DNA from: Gigaspora margarita
Taxonomy: Eukaryota; Glomeromycota; Glomeromycetes; Diversisporales; Gigasporaceae
Direction of reading: 5' to 3'
DNA: 64,000 nt
NCBI GenBank assembly: GCA_009809945.1
Contig: WTPW01000497.1
Coordinates: 276,155 to 340,154, forward strand
Of the stretch, positions 46,060-58,872 are shown in pieces (the stretch's first letter is position 1; the number at the start of each line of letters is the position of its first letter). Both the position numbers and the translations under genes were made by a program. The notes under the pieces are model-generated. The model made no database searches, had not been told where the DNA came from, and was given only the letters and a program-made list of their open reading frames with translations.

Positions 46060-47150
46060 CATATAAGTGTGCATTTATTCTACTAGCATGCCTCATTTTA
46101 TACTTATGCTTTTCAATTTACTAGCGTACCCATTACTACTAATTCTTGACAATAAATATTTTATGCTTTTTAACTTCAATTATAACAGTTGCTAGTGCAT
46201 CCTTTTTAATCCCAATTCTTTTATTATGTAGTATTTCATTAGCGTGCCATTACTACTGATTTTAATAAAAACTGTCTTGTGATTTCAACACTAATTCCAT
46301 TTCTATAGCAGTTACTAGTGTATATATCCACCAGGGTGCCTCATTTTATACGTATTCTTTTCAATTACAATTATTTTGCCATAACAATAACTAGTAATAT
46401 AGTGTGCCAAATCACTACTGATTTTTGATATAAATATTTTATGCTTTTCAACTCCAGTTCCATTTCAATAACAATCAGTGTTGGCAAAATATGGACATGG
46501 AAATTTATGGACAATGTCAATATTGTCCATATTTTTTTTATTGGACATAAGACACTTAGTCCAAATAAAACGCATAGTCTGCAGCTCCGAAACATTCCGA
46601 ATTTAACCCTAAAACTTGGGCGAAACTCCGGAATATTTTATTACGAAAATTTCAGCAAATATAAGATATGGACATGGACACTATTTAGATTAATTAGTCC
46701 ATGTCCATATTTGTCCAAGCCCAAATAAAATTTTTATTGGACATAGTTCAAATGCCAACACTGATAACAATTACCGGTACATCCTTTTCAATTCCAATTC
46801 TTTTATTATACAATAACAAGAAATAGTGTTATGTATTTTACTAGCACCTTTATTATGTTAATAAATGTCTTATGCTTTTCAACTCCAATTCCATTTCTAT
46901 AGCAGTTACCAGTGCATATATCCACTAGCGTGCCTTATTTTATGTTAATTCTTTTCAATTCTAATTCTTTCATAATAACAATAACAACATTATGTATTTC
47001 ACTAGCATGCTCGTTTATTACTGATTTTGATAATAAATGTCTTATACTTTCAACTCAAATTCCAATTCTATAAGCTACCAGTGTTCTTATTCCATTAGCT
47101 TGCCTCATTTCATATTTATCCTTATTAACTTATAAATTTCATCTTAATAA
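46060..47150 (+). repeat. Tandem array, about 140-170-bp units
   Basis: CTTTTCAACTCCAATTCCAT, TATAGCAGTTACCAGTG, CACTAGCGTGCC and TTACTACTGATTTTGAYAAT recur in this order through the block. Units are diverged and of unequal length. One unit is split by the 288-bp hAT MITE. No coding sequence is present. Confidence 0.75.
46476..46763. mobile_element. hAT-type MITE, 288 bp, 8-bp TSD
   Basis: The ends CAGTGTTGGCA and TGCCAACACTG form a perfect 11-bp inverted repeat, with exact ATAACAAT on both sides (46468-46475 and 46764-46771). GTCCAT/TGGACA motifs crowd the subterminal regions. The ends resemble those of the 281-bp element at 2347. It is non-coding. Confidence 0.92.
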
Positions 47151-47829
47151 CCATTTCCTGTCAATAAATACCCATCTTGGTACCTATGATAGTATAATAA
47201 TGTGTCGTCATCCATTTTTTAATGGAAGATCTTTTTTCAGTTTTTAATTCGTTAAGAATTTTAAGCTTATTACTAGAGAAATAAAGACTCAATGTGTTAT
47301 AAACATTATAATACAAATATGCGGTAAATTGTAACGTTGTAAGACCACTATAGAGATGAAAATAACAATTTGTCTTTTTTTTTCTTATAATGTCGATCTT
47401 ATAGTAAAATATGTTACACGGAAAATTGTGGCTGATCGATAACTTATTATAAGTCTGAACTAAGCAACGAACAATAATAATATTAAATAAAAAAATCATT
47501 AAATTAATTGATATTAAATTGACTTGCTTTTGTATTTAGAATCCAAATAAGATAATAATATTAGTTGATCTTTAAAATATGAGATTAATTAATTATAATT
47601 ATTATTTATTGATATTCTTCGTTTCCTGTACTATTTTTATTTATCACAAGTATAATTTAAAAACAAAGGTTCGAAGTTCGAGCTAATAATAAATTTATTA
47701 AATTATACTCAAAAAAAAAATAAATAAATAAATAAATTTTAATTCTTAATTCGAAGACTAAAAAAACTATAAGATCTATAGTATATAAAAGAAGGTAATT
47801 TGCAAGACAAAAAAAAAAGTACGAACGTA

Positions 47830-47870
47830 GATACGTACGTACGTACGTACATACGTACGTACAGTACATT
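47830..47870. repeat. CGTACG-rich microsatellite 1
   Basis: TACGTACGTACGTACGTACA and ACGTACGTACAGTACA. It is self-complementary, so it can extrude as a cruciform. Confidence 0.85.
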
Positions 47871-49321
47871 ACGACAACTTTGTAAATCTAGCAGCATATA
47901 GTGCATCAGGATTATGCAAGAATTTCTATAGAAGAAAATGGATTCATAATAGATGATGGGTATCTTAACTGATACACTCAGTGATATAAATTGGATCGGG
48001 CGAAGTAGACGCAGCGCACATAGATTTAAATTTGCGCGCATATAAATTTTTTTATGGAGCATGCTTGCGCAAATAAGAATTTTTTGAATTTATAACATTG
48101 GATATACTTCCCGTAAATTAAATTAATTTAGGTCAATGATCTTCAAAATTCTTAATTTTGGCCGGAATTAGTTTTTTAACTACAAAAAGGCAGAAAAGGA
48201 GGGTCTGCTCTATGGTAAATTTGGTTCAAGAATATTTTTCACTTATGAGTATCTGCAGTTTCATTAGTACGTAGAATTTTTCCCTAATTCTTTGGCACCT
48301 AGGATAAATATGTGTGACTATGATGCGGTAATTACATTACAGCATTAGTCATCCCAAACTTTGGGGCATTATTGGGCAATCATTTTATTACCTTTATCAA
48401 CTTTTTAATATTCTATTAGTTCTGTCACTTTTCGTCAATTTCATTAATTCGTTTTCTTAAAAAAATTTTTTTTTTTGACGAAAGACGTAGCTTAGTTTCG
48501 ATTTCCATCTATTGTGAAACCTATGATATATTGTCTAATAACACTAAATGGTTTAAAAATTTTAATTAGATGCTAAAAAAGTGTATAAAAATCGTAAAAT
48601 TTATTATAAAATGTATTATATTGGTTTGTTACAATGTTTAAATATGGGATATAAATGTTCTTATAAGTTTCATATATATAATTTTTATATATTTTAAGGC
48701 CTGAAAACGTAAATCATTTATACTTCAAAGTACTACAATCAATTTAGAACGTATATTATAGGTGTATTTTAATAAAGATCTCAAACAAATTTGTATATCG
48801 CAATAAAAAAAAACCGATTTGTTACTTTTCTAAAACAATTTTATAAAATGATATAAAATATTATCGAAAATTTTTTCCGTGCCCAGATTACGATGTGGTA
48901 GTTACACATGATGCAGAAGTATATTTATTCGATCATTTTGTGAAATTTTCATTCTATATAAAATTAAATAATTTTTTTTTAGTTATTTTTAACTATTTTG
49001 GCGGTAAGATATATATATTGTTTAACATAGTTTAAAGTAAAAATTTATTGTTACGCATAATTTATACCAATAATTCTTTTTGTGTGCAAACAGGTTATGT
49101 TTTGGAAAATGATTTACTGCATCTGTTTACGGAAATAACATTACATAAAAAATGGGTTTGTTGAATCAAAATATTTGTATATATTTTTGATTGAAATCTT
49201 TAATAGTTTTGACATTATTCACATTTTGTTAATAATTATAGAAAAGATAATTAAGAAAACGACATCTTTATGAATAGATGAATTTTATCACTGAGAAATA
49301 TTGATAAAATTCGAAAAAAAG

Positions 49322-49392
49322 GTATGTACAGTACGTACGATACGTACGTGTACGTAAGAACGTATGTACGTACGTACGTACTTGCACGTACG
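49322..49392. repeat. CGTACG-rich microsatellite 2
   Basis: GTACGTACGTACGTACTTGC and neighbours; a 70-bp stretch dominated by TACG units with interruptions. Confidence 0.85.
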
Positions 49393-50490
49393 TGTAAACT
49401 AACGACAAAATCATATATTGACGTATTTGGTAAAGGGACTATCCTTTTATAAGTCACAATATAACTTTAATATTAGAAATAATTTGATCAGTAATCCTGG
49501 GAATCAAAACTTTAAAGATAATGCTATTTTAAGCAAACATTAAAAATTTTGAGGAGTGAATATATGATGAGTTTTTTAAAAGGTTCGATCAACTAAGAGA
49601 GATAAGAAAATTTTTTTTCATAACAGATAATTGATTTTTACATTAATAACCATCACACGAATTTTCTAAATTTGAAGTGTAAAACAAATTTATATATTTC
49701 AAAAAAAAAAAATATGTACATATATTTCTTTTTACAGAAAATGAAAGGAGATACTTATGCGTATAACTGCGCTAAAACAAAAAACTTTAATTTAAATAGG
49801 ATTAGTGGTTTAGTGATCAGAATTACACAATTATTAATTAAAGTAAGGTAACCAGGTAATGTTACATATATATCTAATGAAAGGGGGTGTATTCCTTAAA
49901 ATATATTTCATGAAGAAAAATTTTTTTTTTTTTTTTTTTTTTAAGGAAAAAAAAAAAATTACTGTAAGATATTTAACAAAACGGGTTTCGCAGAAAAGTT
50001 TTTTTTTGGTGAACATTTTGGTCCATAAATAGATGACTTAAATAGGAATCTTATTCATGTTTATCTGTGAAACTATCAACTCAATGTTTCACAATAGATA
50101 ATATGGATACCTTTTTTATACTATACTTGATCATGCTACCTTTGTACCGCTTCTGAATTCTTTATGGTTTTTTTTTACGCTTACCTGATTAAGCAATAAT
50201 TCGACAAAAAAAACTCTAATTTTACTCTTTCATCACAATTTTGGTTGGGAATTCCGGCATACCATTAGTCACACTATTTCTCGCATACATATTTATTGAA
50301 CCCCCCACTTACATCATGATTCCCTTGTTTATTAAAAAGTAAAATTAGAAAAAAACTGAACTCTTTTTTTCCTTGTTCTGACTTTTCGAAATTTGATCTA
50401 CTCCTTCTTCTCTTTCCGTATCTGGCAATTTATATTAAGCACTTCGGCTGTACATTTAAAGCGTTATTTTATCTCTTATTCTTATTTCTT

Positions 50491-50494
<4 letters not shown>

Positions 50495-50541
<47 letters not shown>
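50495..50541 (+). repeat. A47 homopolymer 139 bp upstream of the gene start
   Basis: Uninterrupted run of 47 A. Long dA:dT tracts exclude nucleosomes, which would suit a promoter position. It could also be the tail of a lost retroposon. Its exact length may be unreliable. Confidence 0.85.
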
Positions 50542-50544
<3 letters not shown>

Positions 50545-50680
50545 TTCTTTCCATTTTCATCAACTCTCTCTTATTTAACACTTTTCTCGTCTCAAAATTT
50601 AAAAAATTGGAAATTTTAAATTTTTTTAAAAAAAATAACTACGCCAAAAATAAATAAAGTTTTTTTTTTTTAAAAAAAAA

Positions 50681-51984
50681 ATGGCATCTACTATGCATGT
50701 TGTCGCTCTTATAGATAAAAAATCGCGACAAAATGGTGTGGAGTATGGATTTGCTCGTTATCGATATGAAGAAAACCAATTCGGAACTATTCGTTATAAA
50801 ATATCACCAAGTGCAAGACAAACAAAGTATTGTCTCCCATTTTCTGAGGGTGATGTTGTCACAATGGTAGGAAAATTTTCCTATGAAATTGTTGATAAAT
50901 TAGAGTGTTTTACGGTAATTATTATTATTTTTTTTTTTATATTTCATTTCAATCATATAAAAACTTTGGTTTAATAAATATTTATATATATATTATATTG
51001 TTAAATTATTTAGATCAATGTGTCGGTTGCAACACCATTTACGAAACCACCATCAGGATGTTGGGAATCAGAGGAAATACCATTATCCTCCCCCTATTTA
51101 AGTTTTAATACTCAACCTGTTCCTGGTTCTTTACGTCAACTTGAAAATTCACAATTTGTACGAACAAAATCAACTATTGATAGTCATTATTCTCGTCGTT
51201 CAATTGATCAAAGATTTCGTATTGGTTATCAAATTGATAATGATAAATGGGATAATATGGCATTAAATTGGGAATTATATTCACAATTATTTATTTCGGG
51301 ATTTTTCCTTCATGTTGATAACGGTGAATTATATATTGAAGCTACAGAACTTGATGTTGATCAATCAACAAAAAAACTTGGAAAACATTCAATAACTGGT
51401 TCAACAAATTCTTCTGTTTTAGGTGTTAGTCCATTAGCTAAAAATTTATCAAGATTAATGGAAATGGAAAAAAATCCTGGATTTAATTATTCAACTATTA
51501 TACCTCCAAGAACTACTGAACATTCATTTGTTAAACCTTCTCATAGAAGTCCACCTATAAATTCTATACAAATGAATCAACAAGATTCAAATAATAAAGA
51601 TTCATTAGAACAAGATTTTTTTAAGGGTATACAAGCTTATCATCAAATAATGCAACGAATGTCTAATCAAGGTCCAAATCCATCTTCATTAAATAGTCAT
51701 CAAATTCAAAATGTTAGTGGTGGTTCAGAACCACCATCAGCTGAACAAATAACTGAATTACTTTCGGATCAAGGTACGCGTCACGATAAAGCTGGTACTT
51801 ACTTGAGGAATTCAAAAGTAAGCTAATAATCTTTTTTTTATTTAATTTTATTTGCTAAAATCAAAAATAATAAATTCATATGTACTCAGACTTTTATCCT
51901 GTATCGGTTCGAAATTGGCAGAATAATCATCCACTTACAAGACAAATTCCAAATATTTCTGTATGGCAACTTCCACAACAACAG

Positions 51985-52016
<32 letters not shown>

Positions 52017-52017
52017 G

Positions 52018-52075
<58 letters not shown>

Positions 52076-52582
52076 AAGATATTCATCAATATAATAATCA
52101 ATTACATGATATTCGTCATCAACCTGATTCAACTCAAAAACCACGTGATAAACCAATTCAGCCAATTAATTATGATCAATCTTATCATTCTCCAACTATA
52201 TCAAACGAAGGAAATCAACCTATTTCAACTCAACGTAGTAAACATAAAAAAGATTTAACAAAATCAAGTGGATCATCAACTATTTCATCTCAAAATGATC
52301 GTGAAAAAACACCATTATCACATACTGATATAGCAATGCTTTCAATGCCACCACGACCTGAATCTGAATCAGGTGAATCACAACATGCATTATCGGATGC
52401 TATTGATTCATCTCATAAGAAAAAATCTTCTAATAGAAAAAAATCACCTAATTCGGATAAATCAAAATCACTTCGATCTGTTACAAGAGCTACTTTAGGT
52501 AATAGGTTCATTGTTTATGAACCAAAAGTTGGTCAAGATGAAGAATTTGTTGGAAATATCAATAATAACAATAATAATAATC

Positions 52583-52628
<46 letters not shown>

Positions 52629-52935
52629 ATTGAATAGTGGTGATGGAAATGATAATGTAAAATCAAGTCCATCACATGCTAATATAACAAAAAGAGGTCG
52701 AAAAAGTAAAAGTGGTGATGTAACAAGTTCAGGGAGATCATCGAAAAAATTAAAGAGTAATAACAAGAAAAATAATAATGGGGATGGTGATACAAAGAGT
52801 TTATCAGAAAATGAAAGTATAGAAACAGGAAATGAAACTGTAATGACTGGCGTAGAACCAAGTGAAGTAGGGTCAGTAGAAATGGTACAAACTCCTACAC
52901 AAAAGGTCGAAGAGGCCAAGAATGAAAATGAGTAG
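50681..52935 (+). CDS. Uncharacterised protein with polyQ/H and polyN tracts, likely nuclear
   Basis: The one convincing host gene. Exon 1 is 50681-50914 (MASTMHVVALIDKKSRQ), and the first intron is 50915-51013 (GTAATT...TTTAG, phase 0). Exon 2 begins INVSVATPFTKPPSGCW. The second intron is best read as 51818-51921 (GTAAGC...GGCAG, phase 0), giving exons 51014-51817 and 51922-52935 and about 683 residues. A shorter acceptor at 51889 with a weaker donor (51774 or 51795) also keeps frame. The N-terminal ~90 residues look like a small beta-rich fold. RIGYQIDNDKWDNMALNWEL is conserved-looking. PolyQ/H lies at 51973-52080 and polyN at 52561-52626. Lys-rich HKKKSSNRKK and RSSKKLK suggest nuclear import. 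Nine A precede the ATG. Codon use and splice sites look intact. The family is not recognised; a transcriptional or chromatin role is a guess. Confidence 0.8.
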
Positions 52936-53488
52936 AAATTTTGTTATATATATTGTGTTAAAAAAATTCAGGTATTATTATTATTATAATAGAGTAAATT
53001 TAGATCTTGCATCTCGTGGGAATCCTGTTATTTTCGAGTCACATTAACGATTATCTTGCATATAAAATTGTTTTATTTTATATATAAAATAACAATAATA
53101 ATAAAGATAAAACGTCGTTGCCGAAATAAAAAGCGATAAACGTCGTTACGTAATGTTCGTTCTCGAAGTAAATAAAAGGAACCGTTAACCGAAGTGCGAT
53201 CGTATAAGAGGATTTCATTGATTGGCTAGAAATTTTATTTTTGAATAGGAATTCTATTTTTAATTATTTTATTAATTGAAAAAAATATATATTTGTATTG
53301 CTCTTTTAGTTAATTGTATTTGCATCTAGTATACAACAAAAAATACACATAAAATTTTCTTTTTTTATTAATTTTTGAATTTTAAATAATTTTACAATTT
53401 TTTTTGGATTACTAAATTTTGATCTATATTCTATATAAACTAAACAATATCTATCTAAGAAATAATAAATAATACATATGTACGTATA
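52936..53488. other. 3' flank of the host gene
   Basis: No gene is seen. AATAAA-like sequences (e.g. 53100 and 53124) could serve 3' end formation. At 53108-53210 the sequence is richer in CG (ACGTCGTTGCCG, AACGTCGTTACG) than the rest of the region. Confidence 0.4.
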
Positions 53489-53835
53489 GTGATAGGGTCT
53501 TTGAGCTTTTTAGTTAATAATAATAAAAAAAAATATTAATAATTATTATAGTTATCAATATTGTAATAATTTAATGACGATTTTCCATCACTATGGGAAA
53601 ATGACCCGGTAGATCTCCGGCTTTGTTGTGGGTCCTTCAGACCACCAGAAAATCGGGGATGTACCTCTTAATCCGCCATTGCGGGGTTTAATAACAAGTA
53701 AACTCCGTCATACGATCATATAATGTATAATAAATTAAAGAACACATTTTTAGAGTTGTACATCATTAAGATAACCTGCTAAATTGTTAATAATAATTAT
53801 TTTAATTATTAATAATAATTCAAGAGGCCTATCAC
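53489..53835. mobile_element. TA-flanked MITE with a GC-richer core
   Basis: The left end GTGATAGGGTCTTTGAG and the inverted right end GTGATAGGCCTCTTGAA are bordered by TA. Long AATAATAATTATTAA arms lie inside. The central 53600-53700 (GGTAGATCTCCGGC, GTGGGTCCTTCAGACCACC, CGCCATTGCGGGG) is much less AT-rich than anything near it and contains a short hairpin. No ORF is present. Confidence 0.7.
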
Positions 53836-56800
53836 TACGTACATATGCGTTAAAAGGTACCCGAAATCCAAATATATTAACTTAATTTGGTAAATTTAAA
53901 TAACAATTTTTTTCGTGCAGGTGTTTAAAAAAAAAATTTCAAAAAAAGATAATAATTTCCGGAGTATATGTAATACGTTGATCTTCAACTGGAAATAACA
54001 ATCCAAAAATAATAAGTACGCCCATATTGCAAAACTTAATTTGTCCTTTGTAAGTAATTAAAATAGAAATTTAATGTTTCACATTAATTTCAAGGTAAAA
54101 ATTTTTTAACAAATCATGTGAATTTTTACATTTATAATTTCCAATTTAAAAATTTGTTTCAATATATTTAGAATTGAGTGTAAAGTCTTGATATTTTCGT
54201 ACATATTATTATGATGAATAAGGTAATTAGATATTGATCATATGGCATTATGTTTGAATCATTCGATTTTATTTGAATCATTCGATTCTCCAAAAAAACC
54301 CCCCCCAGTTTTATCTAAGTGTAGTCTAATTAAAGTAGTAATTGTGACAAATAATGTAATCTTGTATTTATGTGATATCGTAATAAGTTTTTTTCATGTC
54401 TAAAAAATCGCATTACACCTTTAAATTAGTTGGAACACTAACAAAAATCGTTACAAGAAGTAAACTTTAAAGACAGAAGAAAGATTTACATACTTCATTA
54501 TAATTTATGTTTATAGAACTAGAAATGAGAGCGATCAGTTAAAAGTAATATCTGAAGTTTATACGTACATACATACTGTATGTTATTCTTTTGTGTTATT
54601 GTCATTTATGGTTCATGATGAATGCAAATGTACAGGTTACCAAAAGTGGAAGATTCCTGCTTTTTCTGTAACCAGACTTATCTAAAGAAGTCGTGATTGG
54701 TTAGTTCATCATGACTACAAAGTCAACATAAAGAACCCGATTTAGTATCAATTTTTATTTTAATTACTTAGAATGGGGAACAAAAAAAAAGACTCTGATG
54801 TAATTGTGTGTTACATTAAATTGATAATAAAAGGAATTTATAGAAATTAAGTAATCATAATGGATTTATATGGTATCAGTGTAACCTATCCTTCCGCTTC
54901 CTTTTTAATATTATTATTCCCTAGTTCAGAAGTTTCCCCAACGTAATTCAAATTTCTTTTTCGTTTTTTTTCGTATGAACGTACTGTACGTACGTATGCA
55001 GAATTCGATTGGGCTTTTAGTATCTTCCTTTTTAATCAAGGTGAGTAATTAATAATAATTTTTTAAGAGCGCATTACAATAAACGTAAATTTCTAACAAT
55101 GTACTGTATTCGGTAACCACATATCATGAAATTATTTCTTGTTTTTTTTTCATGTGTTACGATGTATACATGTTTATTCAAATTAAACTCAGCCGATAGC
55201 TCCCCACGAATCATAGTTTAATTCCCAGATGACACCAAACCAATACTGGATAAAATGTCTTGGCGAATACTGTAATTTAACAAATGATTGGCTGTCACAT
55301 GCCACTTCTCGGTACGTGTTCATTTGCCAACTTACCGTTATTTGTTAATTTTTTTTTTACTCAGTATTGTATACTTAATAACAATATTTTTACAAATTGT
55401 TCTTTATCTGGTATGCTATCAATACGCCATAACGTGAGAAATTGAATTGTGTGACGAAATGTCAAGATATTGTCAAGATGTAACGTTTGGACAGAAGAAC
55501 TTAAGCTTTTATTGTAAAGAATCTTCAAAGTTTTAGTCGTTGTAGTATTATGTCGGACTTTTCTAAAAAAAAAAAAATAACTATTTTTGATACATAAAAG
55601 TGCCGATTATATAATCTAATGTATTCAACAGTTTATTTTACTACAAAGAATTTCTAAAATTATTACAATTTATATTAGTGCCTTGAACTTTGTACTATAA
55701 TTACAATTTTCTATTATAACTTCTCGTAGTGATTGTTTTTGACACTCTAAAACCATAGAATTCTATAGAAACATCTCCTTTACTTACCAAACGGAACTGC
55801 TCAAGTTGTACTTGTAATTTAATAATATATATAAGTGCATAACGTACTGTAATAGCTCAGAATAATGAGAATAAAAGTCGTCAAGTTTCGAAGCACTAGT
55901 TTTCGTAAGAGTAAATATATTTGTCACCCCTGCGATGTGTCGCTCTCACATGATTGACAAATCAAAATGTAAATATATTTGTCGGTCACTCTCACATGAT
56001 CGACTAATCAAACAAATGTTCGCTTTGTCAAAAATCAAATTTACTAACTACATTAAAAAAACTGATTTATTATGGCGTTTGATTTACGTTACACTTGATT
56101 TTATGAGGCGACAACATCGCATATGCGATGAATAAATTATCTCATTTCGTAATATTTTTTGCAAAGATCCTTAAAAATACAAGATCTTTCTTCCTGTTCG
56201 AATTCTAATAATGACAAGGATAAATTTTGGAGTTCTGAAAAAAATCGCTCATTTCATCCTAATAAGATCTCCAGCTTGATTTTAACAAATTCAGAGAAAT
56301 TTAATTGTGTAAAGTGGCTCTACTCTCAATAAATACTTTAAATAATCATTATGTGAGATAATCAATGGTCATAATATGAGTTCGAATAATAAATAAGCTG
56401 AAATTAGTCCATTTTATAACCTTACTTCTTAGATTGTATAATCGAGAACTTTTAAAAATTTTACAAAATTAAAAAGTGATATTGGAAAACATTGTGTTTA
56501 TCCTACATCATTCAGAACGAATTTTTCACCTTCGTTAAGAGATGAAAATATTAAGTAATGAATAATGGCCTTTGATCAATTGAAAATGAATTTTGCCAAA
56601 AAATAGAAATTGATATTTTAAACCAATACCTGCTCACAATGTAGGGAATAAAACTAATTATTTAAATTATTAAGAATATTTTCCATTAATTCGGACGTAT
56701 CGCCCATAAATATTTTCGATGTCAAATATTAACGAGAAAATATTTTGAGGGTTGAAATCTGTTTTTGCTACTTATGTACGTACAATATCTAGTTACAGGC

Positions 56801-57144
56801 GTTCGTTTACAAATAATCAACGGTTGTGGTCGTTGGTTATACGAAACTTATTTTTTATATTTCATTTGCTGTGCATCTTGTTAATTTTATTTCATTCATA
56901 ATATTAACTTATATTTTTCTTTTCTTTAGTCAACATTTCTTGAATTTTTGAGTTCCTAAATCGGATACCACCAGAGATATCCTGATTTCGTATTATACGT
57001 GCTGCAAGAATTCCCTACTTTTTCCTTTGGTTCTTTCACTTTTGTTCGTTGTCCTAAAATTGATTGTCATTCCAACAGTTTAAAACTGTTATTGTAAACT
57101 GGAAGCTAGGCATTTCGTGACTGAAGCTTTCTATATTATATGGT
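53836..57144. other. AT-rich intergenic sequence
   Basis: No gene is seen. It contains a run of eight C at 54299, scattered CGTACG motifs (about 54565, 54980 and 56777) and a short tandem duplication at 55912-56012. Short open frames have no coding character. Confidence 0.45.
55912..56012 (+). repeat. Imperfect ~50-bp tandem duplication
   Basis: GTAAATATATTTGTC, then CTCTCACATGATYGACWAATCAAA, occurs twice in succession; the second copy is shorter by about 13 bp. Confidence 0.75.
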
Positions 57145-57387
57145 CTGCCGTCAATAGAAATCAACATTTCGAAAAAAATTAATTCCTTAACTTTCATCGC
57201 TTATATCCTGATGAATTTCGAAGCAATTCTCATTATTTAATAATCAAAAAAAAAGCTCAGGATCTAAGCTTTCTTTTGACTATTAAAATATGAAAATAGC
57301 TTCGAAATTCATTGAAATATGGGCGGTAAAGGTTAAGGCATTAATTTTTTATGAAATGTCAATCTGCTTGATTTCTATTGATGGCAG
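57145..57387. mobile_element. Inverted-repeat element (MITE-like)
   Basis: CTGCCGTCAATAGAAATCAA at the left and inverted CTGCCATCAATAGAAATCAA at the right are followed inward by paired TTAATTCCTTAACTTTCATC-like and ATGAATTTCGAAGC sequences. Nearly the whole 243 bp is palindromic. No clear target duplication was found. Confidence 0.65.
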
Positions 57388-57619
57388 CTTAGCGTTAACC
57401 TTAGAATTAGTGCTAACGTTAGGGCTCGCATGCGATGAAAATAAATAGAAAGCATTCATACATCGTAAAGACCTAACCATGGTAATGAAACATCTAGAGT
57501 TAGTCATTGTAACTAAAATGGACTTAACGATATCTTAACGGTGAAATAATTATCAAAATGATAACGGAATCGAGAAAGATAAAAGCACGGCGCTTGGACA
57601 TAATAAAGACACAACCTAC

Positions 57620-58253
57620 CCGATAAATGCTGACGATTGAATAATCTCAGTAATTGTTATCTAAACGGAGCACTCATTGAAAAAATGAACATGATGAATT
57701 AGTCCATTATCAAAGATGCAGAAATGGAAAATGTTGAACTGCATTATATATTAAGTAATGAGAAGAGATTTATCATCGGACAAATAGATCCGCAGAATCA
57801 GATTGTATTCAAAAAACGTTGAAGGCGATTTAAAGCACAATAGGTCTCAAATCCTGCTGTCAAAATATCATAGACACAATTAATAATGAAAAGGAGTAGT
57901 ATATGAAATCTACTAAGATGATTGATGCCAGTTACATGTGTTGGTAGTTGCTTTAAAAATGGAGTGATGAAAGTGATGAACGTATGGCATTTGTTCAAAA
58001 TAATGAAGAATGAAGCAAATAGTATTCAGAAATAGATAATAAGGAAAAGTTGGCAATTAATGGAACAAGTAGAGATGTAAACACATAACAAAGAATTTAG
58101 GATTTACCCAATATTTAATGATAAGCAGTCTGAGAAACCGAATATGCCAGTGAAATGCCCAATGATGAAGTTGCTAAACATGGATCAGACAGTGTTTCTA
58201 AAGTAATGACATCTGAAGTTGGTGGTGTAATAAAGAACGGAAATAAGAAATAA
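57620..58253 (+). pseudogene. Degraded coding remnant, unknown
   Basis: Coding-like stretches survive in different frames: KWSDESDERMAFVQNNEE near 57957 and NDEVAKHGSDSVSKVM near 58161, the latter running to VGGVIKNGNKK and a stop at 58251. Intervening stops and frame changes show decay. It is acidic and Ser/Asn/Lys-rich, with no family recognised. It could be a dead host gene or a transposon accessory gene. Confidence 0.4.
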
Positions 58254-58872
58254 GTATGAATAAAATTATTAAAAACAAAATAATGAAGAAAGGAATGAAT
58301 TATGGAATTTTGATCAAGTATCTATGACAATATAGAATTCTTATTGTTAGCATAGGAAATAGTTATTAAATTATATATACTTTTACATAAATTTTTATAT
58401 GTTAATAATTAAATTTTTTAATATAATTATACTATGTTTGCATATTATTTGGGTGAATGTCGTTTGTCATATGATCTCACGTGCAAAAAATTTTATGCAA
58501 AAATTGAAGATTTGCTATTAGTAAAAGTTTTTAAGCCTGCAACCAAACTTTACTAAAATTTTGTTGAGCATAGTTTAAAACCCTTTTTCTGTAATAATAA
58601 AAAATTTGGACCTTATATAATTTTTAAAAAAACTTTACTTTAATATGTCATCAAATCTTCCTAAGTTGATTGAAATTTGCCTAGATAGCACAAAAATTAC
58701 TCATTCTAATTGGTCAGATTTTCAATGTTTACAATTATAATTGGTCGAATCAATGTAGATCATATGATAACATATGATTTGCCACGTGATTACTATTAAA
58801 AATAATCTACATTCACCCTACCCTTAAGGAAAAACTATTTATACACTATGTGCATGTACATGGTACTAATTA
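58254..58872. other. AT-rich spacer
   Basis: Nothing recognisable. Confidence 0.45.

Larger units (their letters stand above)
47151..50680. other. Intergenic region upstream of the host gene
   Basis: No gene is seen. It holds (TACG)n-rich tracts at 47830-47870 and 49322-49392, a T22 run at 49921-49942 and an A47 run at 50495-50541. The last ~300 bp before the gene are pyrimidine-rich (CTCCTTCTTCTCTTTCC at 50400), as in many fungal promoters. No TATA box can be singled out in such AT-rich DNA. Confidence 0.5.

Noticed and set aside
46371-46728. Open frames on both strands near the 46.5-kb MITE
   Set aside because: They run across the MITE border and a tandem array; accidental.
47161-47499. 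112-codon minus-strand open frame
   Set aside because: Composition is that of AT-rich non-coding DNA (Ile, Tyr, Asn, Lys, Leu); no motif or exon context.
47660-47735. GGTTCGAAGTTCGAGC followed by A-rich tail, like a tRNA-derived SINE
   Set aside because: No A-box at the right distance upstream and no cloverleaf; could be a 3' fragment but not supportable.
51886-52165. Minus-strand open frames of Leu/Val/Asp repeats
   Set aside because: Antisense of the polyQ/H tract of the host gene.
52581-52919. Minus-strand open frame rich in Leu
   Set aside because: Antisense of the polyN and Ser/Lys-rich coding sequence of the host gene.
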